This document shows positions 22,101-30,968 of a stretch of DNA of 64,000 nucleotides, piece after piece. The stretch spans positions 15,622,595 through 15,686,594 of the forward strand of contig NC_068937.1 of the NCBI RefSeq assembly GCF_016801865.2, written 5' to 3'. The position numbers and the translations under genes were made by a program. Each line of letters opens with the position of its first letter. Within the stretch, counting starts at the first letter, position 1. This DNA is from Culex pipiens pallens (Eukaryota; Arthropoda; Insecta; Diptera; Culicidae). Under the pieces are notes generated by a model. That model saw only the letters and a list, made by a program, of their open reading frames with translations. It did not search any database and was not told the origin of the DNA.

Positions 22101-24871
22101 AGCTTTCCATAAATACTTTTGAACAACAAAGTTATTGTACGACATAGGAGGGTACGTCTTTTGGTATAAAATACAGTTTGAAGATCAGGCAACCTTGATT
22201 AGAGATGTGAGCACTAAAGTAAGGTTCTAGTCTAGAGTAGAAAAAATTTTATTATGATTTTAGGTACTTTTCCAATAACCCCCCCCCCCCTTTTCAACGC
22301 AGCCAGTACTTTGCTTTGAAGGTAAGTACGAAGCTGATAAGAAACAAAAACAAATCCATATAAAACGCTCAAGAAATGGTCGAGAAGAAAGTTACGAAAA
22401 GAAATGAAAAATTAAAAAACAATAATCTGAAAATTTAAACAGTTAAAAATGTTATCATTGATTGCATTATCAATAGAAACATAAATAAAACAACAATAAA
22501 AAGGTCACACATATTTACATTTCAACAAAGTTAATATAAGAAAGGAAGTAAAAAAAGAAATATTAGAAAAAAATATAATGAAAAACATTACAAATTGAAA
22601 AAAGATCATTACGAACGTTAAAAATTTGTTAAAATTATTAAAATAATTTAAATGACTAAAATTTACTATTTTTTTGTCAAGTTGACTCAAAATTAAAAAA
22701 TGATAAAATATAAAAATTTAAAAAGAGAAAAAAAGCCAATTCATATTTATTTCTTTTCCTCGAGAAAAAACAAAAAATGAAAAAAAAATATCATTGAAAA
22801 AACTTTTTACAAATTTTAAATATTAGGATCACAGACAAAAAAAAGGAAAAAATAAAGATTTTTTAAAGTAATTTATTATTTTTAGCAATTATTTAAATAA
22901 TGTACAAAACATTTTGTGACCCTTGCTGTTCCAAAAATTCGAAAATCAAACTAGAAATTTTTAAACATTTTTTTTTATTTTTGATAAAAATGAAAAAAAT
23001 GCGTGGAATTGAAAAAAAAAACTGATGATAAAATTGATGAGATTGATAAATTTAAAAAAATACAAAATTGGGAAAATTCTTAAATTTTATACAATTTGTT
23101 AGATTGATAAAATTAACGAAGTTGAAAAAGAGTAAAAAATTAAAAATTTGGTTTAATTGATAGAATTAACAACATTAGTTAGATAAAATTGATAAAAAAT
23201 ATGAAATTGATTAACTGATACTATCAGATTGATTTATTTTGAAAAACATATTATTTGATACAATTTGTAAGATTGATACAATTGATATATATATAATAAA
23301 ATTGATATAATTGACTAAATGCACACAATTATTAATAAGATTTATAAAATTGACAAAATTAACAAAACTGATAAAATTTATGAAACAAAAAAAAAAAATA
23401 ATAAATTAGTAAAATTGAGAAAACTAATTCAAAATGTCTAAAGTTAATGATTTTAATAAAAGTTATAAAATTGAAAAAGTTGAAAAAACTGGTAAAATTG
23501 ACAAATGTTATTAATTTGGTAAAATTGATATCAGTGATAAAAAATTATACAACTAAAAACATTTGCAATATTGAAAAATTGATAAAATTTGTAAAATGCA
23601 TAAAAACTGATAGAATAAAAAAAGTTAAATTCGTTATTCATAAAATTTACATAATTAATAAAATTAATAAAAAAGTCAATTTTGTCAAAAATTTTACAAT
23701 TTCGAAAATTGATTAAATTGATGAAATTGAAAAAAAAAATGGTAAATTAGTAAAATTGCAAAAAATATAAAAGTAAAAGTAAATCTTTCCCAGTTCCTGA
23801 GGGGAACACCCGTGAAGAGTATCGGGGCCGGCATTTACAAAGCGGATTCAGTGGCAGTTTTTCACTCAACTAATGTTAACATATTTAGGTTAATGTTAAC
23901 ATTCCATAGGTCGCCTCCCTAAGGTGTCGTGATAAGGTCCAGTTTGTGACGATACACTACCTTCCCTTTACTAAGCAATCGAATCCAGAAGGGAAAAGAT
24001 CACCAGTTGTGTTGGTCCGAGCCGGGATTTGAACCCCGATCTACCGCTTACGAGGCGGAAGCGTTACCACTAGGGTACGTGGCTCGGTCATAAATATAAC
24101 ATTTACAAAATAAAAACAGAATTTAATATAAAAAAAATTAAATCAAAAAATAAAAATTTTAAAAAAATACGCTTAACAAAATTTATCAAAACATTTAAAT
24201 ACATTCAAATTCTAATAACTAAAAAATATAGAAAAATTGAAAATTTAAGAATTTAGAAAACATTAACTTAGAAACATAAAAAAAATAGAATAAAAACAAA
24301 GAAAAATAGCAAATTAAATAGTTGATAAAAACTTAAAAAAATCAAACAGAAAAATTTTAAATGATGAAAATCAAAACTTAATATTAAAAAACTAAAAAAA
24401 AAGATAAAAAATATGAAACAAAGATTGAGAACTAAAATTTCTATAAAGATTTTGCAAAAAAAAAAACAATTATCAAATAATAGAACTGAACAACAAAAAA
24501 AAATATTTAGAAACAAAAAAAGCTAAAAGCTAGTTGAAAAATTATGAATTGTAATTTTTTTTTATAAAATAATGTAAAAATTGGATAACCTAGCAAAAAA
24601 ATTAAACAAAATTGTTGAAAATTTTTAAACATTCAATTTGAAACAAATACCTTATCAGCGCTAAAAAAAATCCAAAATCACACTCACAGTTATCATCGTG
24701 GTCCGACACCGCTTCGCACGACGGAAAAATATCCTCCGGGATGCAGTTCCGCTTGGGGTGCTTGTTGTCCTCCGGCTGCACCTCGTACTCGTGCGCGCCC
24801 ATCTCCGTGATCCGGCCCTGGATGTAGCCGGCCTGGGAGTCCCGAGCCCACACCAGCTGGGAGTCCCACAT
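6766..24871 (-). CDS. jar: Myosin VI heavy chain (unconventional, minus-end-directed myosin); whole gene
   Basis: Ten coding exons on the minus strand join in consistent phase: 24871-24688, 19416-19343, 19269-18150, 18086-17922, 15620-14766, 14700-14238, 12117-12027, 11952-11813, 7439-7201, 7115-6766 (3,681 nt, 1,226 residues). Myosin VI moves toward actin minus ends and serves endocytosis, Golgi function, stereocilia anchoring and, in flies, sperm individualisation. Visible motifs: P-loop GESGAGKT (150-157), switch I NNNSSRFGKF (199-208), switch II DIAGFE (455-460), myosin VI-specific insert 1 near TRRL-less CTQYFSSAETD, the reverse-gear insert 2 around WLVRSRWIK before the IQ-like segment, a charged single-helix region (about 895-1,010), the cargo adaptor site RRL (1079-1081) and WWY (1152-1154). 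Length is close to fly and human proteins. No frameshift or lost catalytic residue is seen. An optional exon may be missing between residues 1,030 and 1,032. Confidence 0.96.
7201..7439 (-). CDS. jar: Myosin VI exon 9: proximal cargo-binding domain
   Basis: Acceptor TTATCAG|ATCTG and donor GCTG|GTGTGT. It encodes KHDLSKWKYSELRDAINTSCDIELLEACRHEFHRRLKVYHAWK, broken here into recognisable parts: SKWKYSELRD, INTSCDIELL and the adaptor motif RRL, which in the family binds optineurin- and GIPC-type partners. A conserved threonine-rich KNRKRTTMDENERAP follows. Confidence 0.92.
7440..8034 (-). other. Intron 9, part next to exon 9
   Basis: This part of the 4.4-kb intron between exons 8 and 9 includes a slightly GC-richer, non-repetitive patch (about 7,480-7,700). 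No extra coding exon with conserved myosin VI sequence was recognised, although the family often has optional exons just here. Confidence 0.4.
8035..8640. repeat. Degenerate CT-rich tandem repeat (TCTTCTCTAAATCTC-like)
   Basis: The phrase ATCTTCTCTAAATCTCT recurs many times with substitutions and indels over about 600 bp, giving a strand-biased pyrimidine tract on the plus strand (purine in the myosin VI transcript). An aged minisatellite in intron 9. Confidence 0.6.
8641..9946. other. AT-rich intronic filler
   Basis: Long run of T-rich, TTTGAATTTTAAAATTTT-like low-complexity DNA in intron 9. No gene or defined element is seen. Confidence 0.5.
9949..10532. mobile_element. Pogo/mariner-like MITE interrupted by a SINE
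   Basis: The ends are CAGTCCAGACTCAATTAT and its near-complement ATAATCGAGTCTGGACTG, flanked by TA (9,947-9,948 and 10,533-10,534). Both halves repeat CGGATAATCGAA. A tRNA-derived SINE at 10,176-10,395 splits it. Lies in myosin VI intron 9. TA duplication and CAGT-type ends suggest mobilisation by a Tc1/pogo transposase. Confidence 0.8.
10176..10395 (+). mobile_element. tRNA-derived SINE
   Basis: The head carries a pol III A box (GTGGCGCAGGGGTAGCGG) and B box (GGGTTCGATTCCC, 10,236-10,248) about 45 bp apart, followed by an unrelated body ending near GGGGGGCGTAGTGCCAATAG. It is inserted inside the MITE 9,949-10,532 and opposite to myosin VI. It is not a functional tRNA gene: the cloverleaf is imperfect and the head is fused to the body. 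Confidence 0.85.
10885..10990. repeat. Small inverted repeat
   Basis: GTGAGCAACAGAGTAACTCT...TTTGC and GCAAAGAGAGTTGCTCTCTTGC face each other with a short spacer. Probably a small foldback remnant in intron 9. Confidence 0.5.
10991..11812. other. Intron 9, part next to exon 8
   Basis: Apparently single-copy DNA with no long conserved frame. The short frames on both strands here show no recognised domain. Confidence 0.4.
11813..11952 (-). CDS. jar: Myosin VI exon 8: end of charged helix and start of tail
   Basis: Acceptor AACACAG|GCCC and donor AGAAA|GTATGT. Encodes AQLEKEAQEDIKYRQQLEQ, then the conserved ERRDHELALRLAQESNGQV and EDSPPLLRK. The exon ends exactly where tail-insert alternative splicing is known in the family; the next exon found is 4.4 kb away. 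Confidence 0.92.
12027..12117 (-). CDS. jar: Myosin VI exon 7: charged single-helix segment
   Basis: Acceptor TTTTCAG|GAAAG and donor CTGCAG|GTAATG. Encodes about 30 residues of alternating E/R/K (KAEMEARRKEEEVRRLRQ and following), the lever-arm extending single alpha helix of myosin VI. Introns on either side are 74 nt and 2.1 kb. Confidence 0.93.
12250..13250. repeat. Degenerate GTGAGTGA/TCACTCAC minisatellite
   Basis: Dozens of GAGTGAGTGA or ACTCACTCA phrases on both strands lie among AT-rich DNA, with orientation switching between stretches. A smaller block of the same motif lies at 13,870-14,130. Both are in myosin VI intron 6; the unit contains GTGAGT, the 5' splice donor consensus. 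Confidence 0.6.
13251..13869. other. AT-rich intronic filler
   Basis: Low-complexity A/T DNA in intron 6. Nothing recognisable. Confidence 0.5.
13870..14150. repeat. Second GTGAGTGA/TCACTCAC block
   Basis: Same motif family as 12,250-13,250, ending within about 90 bp of exon 6. The plus strand repeats GAGTGAGT and the left part is the complement. Confidence 0.55.
14238..14700 (-). CDS. jar: Myosin VI exon 6: IQ segment, lever-arm extension, start of charged helix
   Basis: Acceptor CCAACAG|TGAAA and donor GGAA|GTGAGT. Begins LKNRIIYRNKCVLLAQKTIR and GYLARKRHQPRI, the IQ-like calmodulin site after insert 2. A three-helix-type lever-arm extension follows (about residues 830-900), then the E/R-rich helix QERLRKIQAALEAERR. 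Confidence 0.95.
14766..15620 (-). CDS. jar: Myosin VI exon 5: lower 50-kDa domain, converter and insert 2
   Basis: Acceptor TTTCCAG|AACTG and donor CAAGT|GTAAGT. Contains HFAGAVCYNTNQFIEKNNDA, the actin-side NFIRCIKPNSRM, the SH1/SH2 helix region LKCSGTTSVLELM, the relay/converter stretch FGITKVFFRPGKF and the myosin VI-specific insert WLVRSRWIKSVFCAICVIK that reverses motor direction in this class. Confidence 0.96.
15650..16400. repeat. (ATTCTTAAA)n 9-bp minisatellite
   Basis: A near-perfect 9-bp tandem array (core about 15,790-16,240) with decayed edges, in myosin VI intron 4. Because the unit is three codons long, one minus-strand frame stays open as a repeated Asn-Phe-Lys polypeptide; this is a by-product. 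Confidence 0.9.
16727..16938 (-). mobile_element. SINE with two tRNA-like heads
   Basis: Reading the minus strand from 16,938, a first tRNA-like unit has GGCCGTGAGG and B box GGGTTCGATTCC (16,882-16,871). A second, about 60 bp on, has GGTAGGGGATGAG and B box GAGTTCGATTC (16,754-16,744). The first resembles a threonine (TGT) head and the second a glycine-like head. Two pol III promoters in tandem suggest a dimeric SINE or one SINE inserted beside another. Intron 4 of myosin VI, same strand as the gene. Confidence 0.7.
16939..17921. other. AT-rich low-complexity intronic DNA
   Basis: Decayed AAAATTC/AAATTTT-type simple sequence on both sides of the SINE pair. No further element is seen. Confidence 0.5.
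17922..18086 (-). CDS. jar: Myosin VI exon 4: motor domain after switch II
   Basis: Acceptor TTTTGCAG|AATAC and donor ATTATTG|GTGAGT. Completes DIAGFE and encodes YFTVNSFEQFCINYCNEKLQ, the relay helix start conserved in all myosins, then FFNDNILAAEQDLYKREGLN. Confidence 0.96.
18150..19269 (-). CDS. jar: Myosin VI exon 3: nucleotide-binding core of the motor
   Basis: Acceptor CTTTCGCCAG|ACG and donor TTTG|GTGAGT. Holds the P-loop GESGAGKT, the loop GNAKTTRNNNSSRFGKF with switch I, LLEKSRICTQSPEERNYH, insert 1 of the class (around SSAETDRKIPNSQKSKNHM) and IGVLDIAGF. The TEDS-region threonine in KGTVIMVPLK is kept, as in other myosin VI proteins. The largest exon. Confidence 0.97.
19343..19416 (-). 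CDS. jar: Myosin VI exon 2: N-terminal motor segment
   Basis: Acceptor TTTCAG|GTGAATTA and donor ATTTAC|GTAAGT. Encodes CELMFLNEATLLDNIKNRYY and KDKIY, the conserved NEATLL helix ahead of the nucleotide pocket. The phase matches both neighbouring exons. Confidence 0.94.
19765..20320. repeat. (TATTTTTG)n 8-bp array
   Basis: Close to 70 almost perfect 8-bp units with a few variants (TTTTTTTG, one C substitution near 20,300), in myosin VI intron 1. Since 24 bp equals three units and eight codons, all three plus-strand frames are open for about 200 codons; these are by-products. Confidence 0.95.
20430..21640. other. Intron 1, unique section
   Basis: Non-repetitive DNA of ordinary composition inside the 5.3-kb first coding intron. 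It could hold an enhancer, but no motif cluster was recognised. Confidence 0.35.
21645..22245. repeat. Aged tandem repeat, unit about 150 bp
   Basis: The phrase GATTTGGCAACCCT...GAGATGTGAGCACTTAAG recurs near 21,652, 21,730, 21,885, 22,038 and 22,186; the last four are 148-157 bp apart and the first spacing is about half a unit. Copies differ by many substitutions. In intron 1. Confidence 0.65.
22250..23015. other. AT-rich intronic filler
   Basis: A short poly-C tract near 22,280, then A/T-rich low-complexity sequence. No gene recognised. Confidence 0.45.
23020..23766. repeat. Degenerate (AAAATTGAT/C)n 9-bp minisatellite
   Basis: Most of this stretch can be cut into 9-bp words close to AAAATTGAT, AAAATTGAC or AAAATTAAC. 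It is the same word family as the much fresher 59,716-61,845 array and looks like an old relative. Intron 1 of myosin VI. Confidence 0.6.
23768..24088 (-). mobile_element. tRNA-derived SINE, full-length looking
   Basis: The minus-strand head, starting near 24,088, carries CCTAGTGGTAACGC (A box) and GGGGTTCAAATCCC (B box, near 24,025), with an anticodon-like loop CTCGTAA (threonine, CGT). A 230-bp body with inverted AATGTTAACAT motifs and a repetitive AAAGT-type tail near 23,768 follows. One T-stem and one acceptor-stem pair are mismatched, as expected of a SINE head rather than a tRNA gene. Confidence 0.85.
24089..24687. other. AT-rich end of intron 1
   Basis: A-rich low-complexity sequence up to the exon 1 donor. 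Nothing else seen. Confidence 0.5.
24688..24871 (-). CDS. jar: Myosin VI exon 1: start codon and SH3-like N-terminus
   Basis: The start codon sits in an excellent context (GCCGCCACCATGTGG). Encodes MWDSQLVWARDSQAGYIQGR and ITEMGAHEYEVQP, the short N-terminal beta-barrel found ahead of the myosin VI motor. The donor is ATAACT|GTGAGT in phase 1, matching exon 2. No alternative upstream ATG lies between the inferred 5'UTR acceptor and this start. Confidence 0.95.
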
Positions 24872-24979
24872 GGTGGCGGCGGCTTGTTCTATACTCCTAC
24901 AACGTTACAATTTTTCTTGGCCACGTTCTGTGGTGGCCGTCGCTCCGAACGACTCCGAGTTTTGGCCAGCAATCACTAT
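24872..24979 (-). other. Myosin VI 5'UTR part of the start-codon exon
   Basis: An acceptor-like ATAATTTCAG lies on the minus strand with AG at 24,981-24,980, giving 108 nt of ATG-free leader before the start codon. This implies upstream non-coding exon(s). The junction is inferred from sequence only. Confidence 0.5.
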
Positions 24980-24981
24980 CT

Positions 24982-25580
24982 GAAATTATACGGAGAGAGA
25001 AAAGCAAAAGGGAACCTGGTCAGAGAGATAAGATAAGATAGCAGGCGTTGAGTTGTGTCAGACCACGGAATTCCACTCAATTTCGTACTTGAACATCCCT
25101 AATCCGGAGTCGAACGCGTCTTAGTCATCGGGTTTATTTTTTTTTTCGCGAACTGATATAGGGTTGATAAAGTGTCAACGATTTAGTACCGACCGGCTTG
25201 GCCGCCAACTCTAGCGAAATGATGAGACTCAATGGATTTGACCTTGTATGGGTAGGTAGTGTACTATTGTGACGGTGGAGGTGTTCATGTACGTGAGCTC
25301 TGAGTTGTTGTAGGTGTATGCGGCCGTCGAGGTTTGTCAGCGCAGAAAAGACACGTTCAGTATTATCTTTATGGTCGGTTCGGGGAAAAGGCCGCGCCAC
25401 TACAACCTTGCTTAATGTAATTATACCTTTGAAAGACAAATCAGCTGATGGGCTTTGAAGTGACTACTAGGTAGGTTCTAAAAAAGATACTAAATTTAGA
25501 AATGTCGAAGAAAAGAAGAAATTCAGCAATGATGAGCAATTTGTCGAGCGGTTTGACGTTTGTGTCGGCCCTACCTCCAA
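24982..25580. other. Unique DNA upstream of the myosin VI start exon
   Basis: Non-repetitive, moderately GC-rich. Includes a doublet of GATAAG sites at 25,029-25,040. It may be a proximal promoter or intronic enhancer of myosin VI. Confidence 0.4.
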
Positions 25581-25584
25581 CGAC

Positions 25585-26917
25585 TAACGCTTATTTCTTA
25601 CGGGGTAGCGTTAGCTAACGTTAAATTTAATTTCTGCCGCGAAATAACACTTCTTCCCATTATTGTCACTCCTCCGAGATGACAAAGCATCCGTGAAACC
25701 ATGGAACCTGAAAACCTGGTTTAAAATCCGTCTCACGCGGCACCGATAACGGCGCAAAGTGTCACACACCGTTTAATGACAGATTAGAGATGTAGATCGC
25801 ACGCCGCCGCCACGGTTGTTGTCTTCAATTTGGCACTTAAAGTGTCATACCAGCGATGAAAACAAAAAAAAAGTGGAGCGAAAACAAAAACAAAGAAAAC
25901 CAAGAAGAAAGCACAATGCACAAACGCCGTAATCGCGGATCGCCGGCGCGTCACGTCGTGACGTTTGACGATCGCCGTCGTCAACGCTGAAACGTCGCGT
26001 GACTTTCAAACGACGACGCGATCAACAAACTCTTCGGAACTCTTCCAGTTGCGTTGAAGGGGTAAATTTGAAAATTGTCACCGCTTTGTTTACGTTATCT
26101 AGTTGGCAACCCTGAGTGAAGCGTTACCTTTTGACGCTTAAGCGTTACAGTAGCGTTAATTAATAATAAAAAAAAATTAAGGTTATGTACCATAATTAAC
26201 AAACAACTCTCTTTCCAGGCGAGTGACCGTCTATCGAAGTGATTTTTATTCCAGTATAATTTATAACGTGACGACCAGCACTCGTAGCGCCCATTAGTCA
26301 TCATCATCCTCATTGTTGTTGTTCCATCCGGTGTTCCGTCAACCCACTCGACACCATCGCCCACGTGCGGTTCGTACAAATTCGATTCAATTAAAATCTA
26401 AAACGAGCTGAAACGAGACACCTCCTTCGATTTGCGCTTGATTTGACAGTGGTAACGCACCGTAACGCTCGTTTGACAGTTTGCGCTACCGCGCCAACTA
26501 GAACTCTCCAAAAATGGCAGCCACAATCCCACAACAACAACGCTCTCAATAACTGTAATTACTAGTTTTGCTCGATCCACCGCGAGCGGTGAGTTCGTTG
26601 ATTCGACCAGAGTTTCTTCTCGCCAACTGACCGATAAAGCGTGAGCGTAACAAAATGCAAAGTGGGTAGGCGGAACCCCCCTCGAAAAGATCACAACGAG
26701 GGGGGAACTTTCACGGTCCAGAACCGGTATCCAATAGGCCGGGACTGCCGTAACCTAGCCGCGCAAATTAATGCACTTCGTGCATCTAATGCAGCGGAAA
26801 TTTTCCTTTTCCTTTCTCTTCGATTAACGATGAGCGTTAATTAACGTTTTGTCGAAGAGCGCAACTCGATACGAGAAAGGCCGTCGTAAATGTCAACGAG
26901 GCGTCACGTGAGCGTTA
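25585..26917. promoter_or_regulatory. Cluster of GCGTTA/TAACGC hexamers in a unique, GC-richer island
   Basis: The hexamer occurs at 25,585, 25,608, 26,121, 26,142, 26,153, 26,453, 26,463, 26,834 and 26,912, nine times in 1.3 kb. A CACGTG E-box lies at 26,905-26,910, next to the last copy. The region lacks transposon signatures and lies 0.7-2.0 kb upstream of the myosin VI start exon. A promoter or enhancer role is inferred. Confidence 0.4.
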
Positions 26918-26919
26918 CC

Positions 26920-27705
26920 ATAAACCAAAATCACGGCGCGGCTCGTAAATAAACAATTTAACGCCCTTATTTGGCGTGATTCCAGCAGGGATGGAGGGGG
27001 GGCATGATGCTGCAATAAATCATTGATTCTTCTTTTGTTGTGAAGCGAAGGAGACTGCAGCGGATTAAATTGATGCAACCGTCAACAGCTGTTGACTCGT
27101 TTTTCATTTTGGTAAGAAATTTGGTTAATTTTGTTTGTAGTGCCAACTTAAGCTTTACAATTGCTAATGTCAAACAAACTAAACTGATTTTTAAAAGTGA
27201 CAGCTGTTTGTTTACCACATGAAAAACATGCACGTTGATACAGAATGCCAACTTGAGTCATGGAATAAATGGTAATACTAAATTTTTATTATTATTTTTT
27301 TTGCATAATTTTTGATCATTATAAAATTTAAGAAGATCAAAATTATAAAATTTTAAATGATTCAGAATTTTTAAACTTTAAGATTTTAATGTTTTAAATG
27401 TTTGACACATTTTTTTTATTTTTCAAATTCCAAACAAACAAATTTCTTAATCACACTTGAAGTTTAAGAACTTACAAATTTTCGAATTTTCTGAATTCTC
27501 TAAATTATGAATTTATGATTTTTTAAATTATTGATCATTTTAAAATTTCAGAAGTTCAAAATAATAAAATTCTAAACATACTAATTTCTTAATCATTGGC
27601 ATTTAAAACCTTAAAATTTTTGAATATTCAAATTTATGAATTTGTTATTTTTTAATTATAAAATTTTAAATATCAGAATTTTTGCATATTTTTATTTCAG
27701 AATTT
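26920..27705. other. Transition from unique island to AT-rich repeat
   Basis: Unique until about 27,270, then increasingly AATTTTAG-like low-complexity sequence leading into the large array. No gene. Confidence 0.45.
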
Positions 27706-27709
27706 TAGA

Positions 27710-30615
27710 ATTTTAGAAGTTTAGAGTTTCAGAATTTTAGAATTCTAGAATTTTAGAATTCTAGAATTTTAGAATTTTAGAATTTTAGAATTTTAGAATT
27801 TTAGAATTTTAGAATTTTAGAAGTTTAGAATTTTAGAAGTTTAGAATTTTAGAATTTTAGAATTTTAGAATTTTAGAATTTTAGAATTTTAGAATTTTAG
27901 AATTTTAGCATTTTAGAATTTTAGAATTTTAGAATTTTAGAATTTTAGAATTTTAGAATTTTAGAATTTTAGAATTTTAGAATTTTAGAATTTTAGAATT
28001 TTAGAATTTTAGATTTTTAGAATTTTAGAATTTTAGAATTTTAGAATTTTAGAATTTTAGAATTTTAGAATTTTAGAATTTTAGAATTTTAGAATTTTAG
28101 AATTTTAGAATTTTAGAATTTTAGAATTTTAGAATTTTAGAATTTTAGAATTTTAGAATTTTAGAATTTTAGAATTTTAGAATTTTAGAATTTTAGAATT
28201 TTAGAATTTTAGAATTTTAGAATTTTAGAATTTTAGAATTTTAGAATTTTAGAATTTTAGTATTTTAGAATTTTAGAATTTTAGAATTTTAGAATTTTAG
28301 AATTTTAGAATTTTAGAATTTTAGAATTTTAGAATTTTAGAATTTTAGAATTTTAGAATTTCAGAATTTCAGAATTTTAGAAGTGTAGAATTTTAGAAGC
28401 TGAGAATTTTTGAATTTTAGAAGTTTAGAATTTAAGAATTTAAGAATTTAAGAATTTAAGAATTTAAGAATTTAAGAATTTAAGAATTTAAGAATTTAAG
28501 AATTTAAGAATTTAAGAATTTAAGAATTTAAGAATTTAAGAATTTAAGAATTTAAGAATTTAAGAATTTAAGAATTTAAGAATTTTAGATTTTTAGAATT
28601 TTAGAATTTTAGAATTTAACAATTTAAGAATTTAAGAATTTAAGAATTTAAGAATTTAAGAATTTTAGAATTTTAGAATTTTAGAATTTTAGAATTTTAG
28701 AATTTTAGAATTTAAGAATTTAAGAATTTAAGAATTTAAGAATTTAAGAATTTAAGAATTTAAGAATTTAAGAATTTAAGAATTTAAGAATTTAAGAATT
28801 TAAGAATTTAAGAATTTAAGAATTTAAGAATTTAAGAATTTAAGAATTTAAGAATTTAAGAATTTAAGAATTTAAGAATTTAAGAATTTAAGAATTTAAG
28901 AATTTAAGAATTTAAGAATTTAAGAATTTAAGAATTTAAGAATTTAAGAATTTAAGAATTTAAGAATTTAAGAATTTAAGAATTTAAGAATTTTAGATTT
29001 TTAGAATTTTAGAATTTTAGAATTTAACAATTTAAGAATTTAAGAATTTAAGAATTTTAGAATTTTAGAATTTTAGAATTTTAGAATTTTAGAATTTAAG
29101 AATTTAAGAATTTAAGAATTTAAGAATTTAAGAATTTAAGAATTTAAGAATTTAAGAATTTAAGAATTTAAGAATTTAAGAATTTAAGAATTTAAGAATT
29201 TAAGAATTTAAGAATTTAAGAATTTAAGAATTTAAGAATTTAAGAATTTAAAAATTTAAGAATTTAAGAATTTAAGAATTTAAGAATTTAAGAATTTAAG
29301 AATTTAAGAATTTAAGAATTTAAGAATTTAAGAATTTAAGAATTTAAGAATTTAAGAATTTAAGAATTTAAGAATTTAAGAATTTAAGAATTTAAGAATT
29401 TAAGAATTTAAGAATTTAAGAATTTAAGAATTTAAGAATTTAAGAATTTTAGAATTTTAGAATTTTAGAATTTTAGAATTTTAGAATTTTAGAATTTTAG
29501 AATTTTAGAATTTTAGAATTTTAGAATTTTAGAATTTTAGAATTTTAGAATTTTAGAATTTTAGAATTTTAGAATTTTAGAATTTTAGAATTTTAGAATT
29601 TTAGAATTTTAGAATTTTAGAATTTTAGAATTTTAGAATTTTAGAATTTTAGAATTTTAGAATTTTAGAATTTTAGAATTTCAGAATTTCAGAATTTTAG
29701 AAGTGTAGAATTTTAGAAGCTGAGAATTTTTGAATTTTAGAAGTTTAGAATTTAAGAATTTAAGAATTTAAGAATTTAAGAATTTAAGAATTTAAGAATT
29801 TAAGAATTTAAGAATTTAAGAATTTAAGAATTTAAGAATTTAAGAATTTAAGAATTTAAGAATTTAAGAATTTAAGAATTTAAGAATTTAAGAATTTAAG
29901 AATTTAAGAATTTAAGAATTTAAGAATTTTAGAATTTTAGAATTTTAGAATTTAAGAATTTAAGAATTTAAGAATTTAAGAATTTAAGAATTTAAGAATT
30001 TTAGAATTTTAGAATTTTAGAATTTTAGTATTTAAGAATTTAAGAATTTAAGAATTTAAGAATTTAAGAATTTAAGAATTTAAGAATTTAAGAATTTAAG
30101 AATTTAAGAATTTAAGAATTTAAGAATTTAAGAATTTAAGAATTTAAGAATTTAAGAATTTAAGAATTTAAGAATTTAAGAATTTAAAAATTTAAGAATT
30201 TAAGAATTTAAGAATTTAAGAATTTAAGAATTTAAGAATTTAAGAATTTAAGAATTTAAGAATTTAAGAATTTAAGAATTTAAGAATTTAAGAATTTAAG
30301 AATTTAAGAATTTAAGAATTTAAGAATTTAAGAATTTAAGAATTTAAGAATTTTAGAATTTAAGAATTTTAGAATTTTAGAATTTTAGAATTTTAGAATT
30401 TTAGAATTTTAGAATTTTAGAATTTTAGAATTTTAGAATTTTAGAATTTTAGAATTTTAGAACTTTAGAATTTTAGAATTTTAGAATTTTAGAATTTTAG
30501 AATTTTAGAATTTTAGAATTTTAGAATTTTAGAATTTTAGAATTTTAAAATTTTAGAATTTTAGAATTTTAGAATTTTAGAATTTTAGAATTTTAGAATT
30601 TTAGAATTTTAGAAT
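27710..30615. repeat. Large 8-bp satellite array, alternating AATTTTAG and AATTTAAG blocks
   Basis: About 2.9 kb of near-perfect 8-bp units. Blocks of AATTTTAG (27.7-28.4, parts of 28.6-28.7 and 29.0-29.1, 29.45-29.75, 30.35-30.6 kb) alternate with blocks of AATTTAAG. Rare variant words recur at fixed distances that are multiples of 8 (1,320; 936; 408 bp), showing that longer segments were duplicated within the array. No open frame persists. Confidence 0.95.
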
Positions 30616-30659
30616 TCATAGATTTTGAAAAGTTTTAAATTTTAGAAGTTTTGAATTTT

Positions 30660-30968
30660 TGAGGTTTTAAATTCTATAGTTTTAGAAGTTTTAAATTTAA
30701 TAATTTAAGATGGATGGATTTGAAAAGAGATTAGTCGTGTTTAATATTTCGCTTTAACTATTTCTAGAAGCTAGAATTAGAACTTTAGAATTTAAAAAAA
30801 ATTAGGATATTAGAATTCATAGAATTTTAAAAGTTTTAAATTTTAGAAGTTTTTAATTTTTGAAGTTTTGAATTTTAGAAGTTTTAAATTGAGGAGTTTT
30901 AGATGGATGGATTTGAAAAGAGATTTGTCGTGTTAAATCTTTCGCTTTAACTATTTTAGAAATTCTTG
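30660..30968. repeat. Direct duplication of about 100 bp at the array edge
   Basis: TGGATGGATTTGAAAAGAGA followed by GTCGTGTT and TTTCGCTTTAACTATTT occurs at 30,711 and again at 30,904, with a few differences. The surrounding AT-rich context is also shared. Confidence 0.7.

Noticed and set aside
24010..24088. Possible tRNA-Thr(CGT) gene on the minus strand
   Set aside because: Acceptor and T stems have mismatches and the unit is fused to a 230-bp SINE body with a repetitive tail.
27710..30615. CRISPR-like array
   Set aside because: Eukaryotic context and contiguous 8-bp units without unique spacers; it is a satellite.
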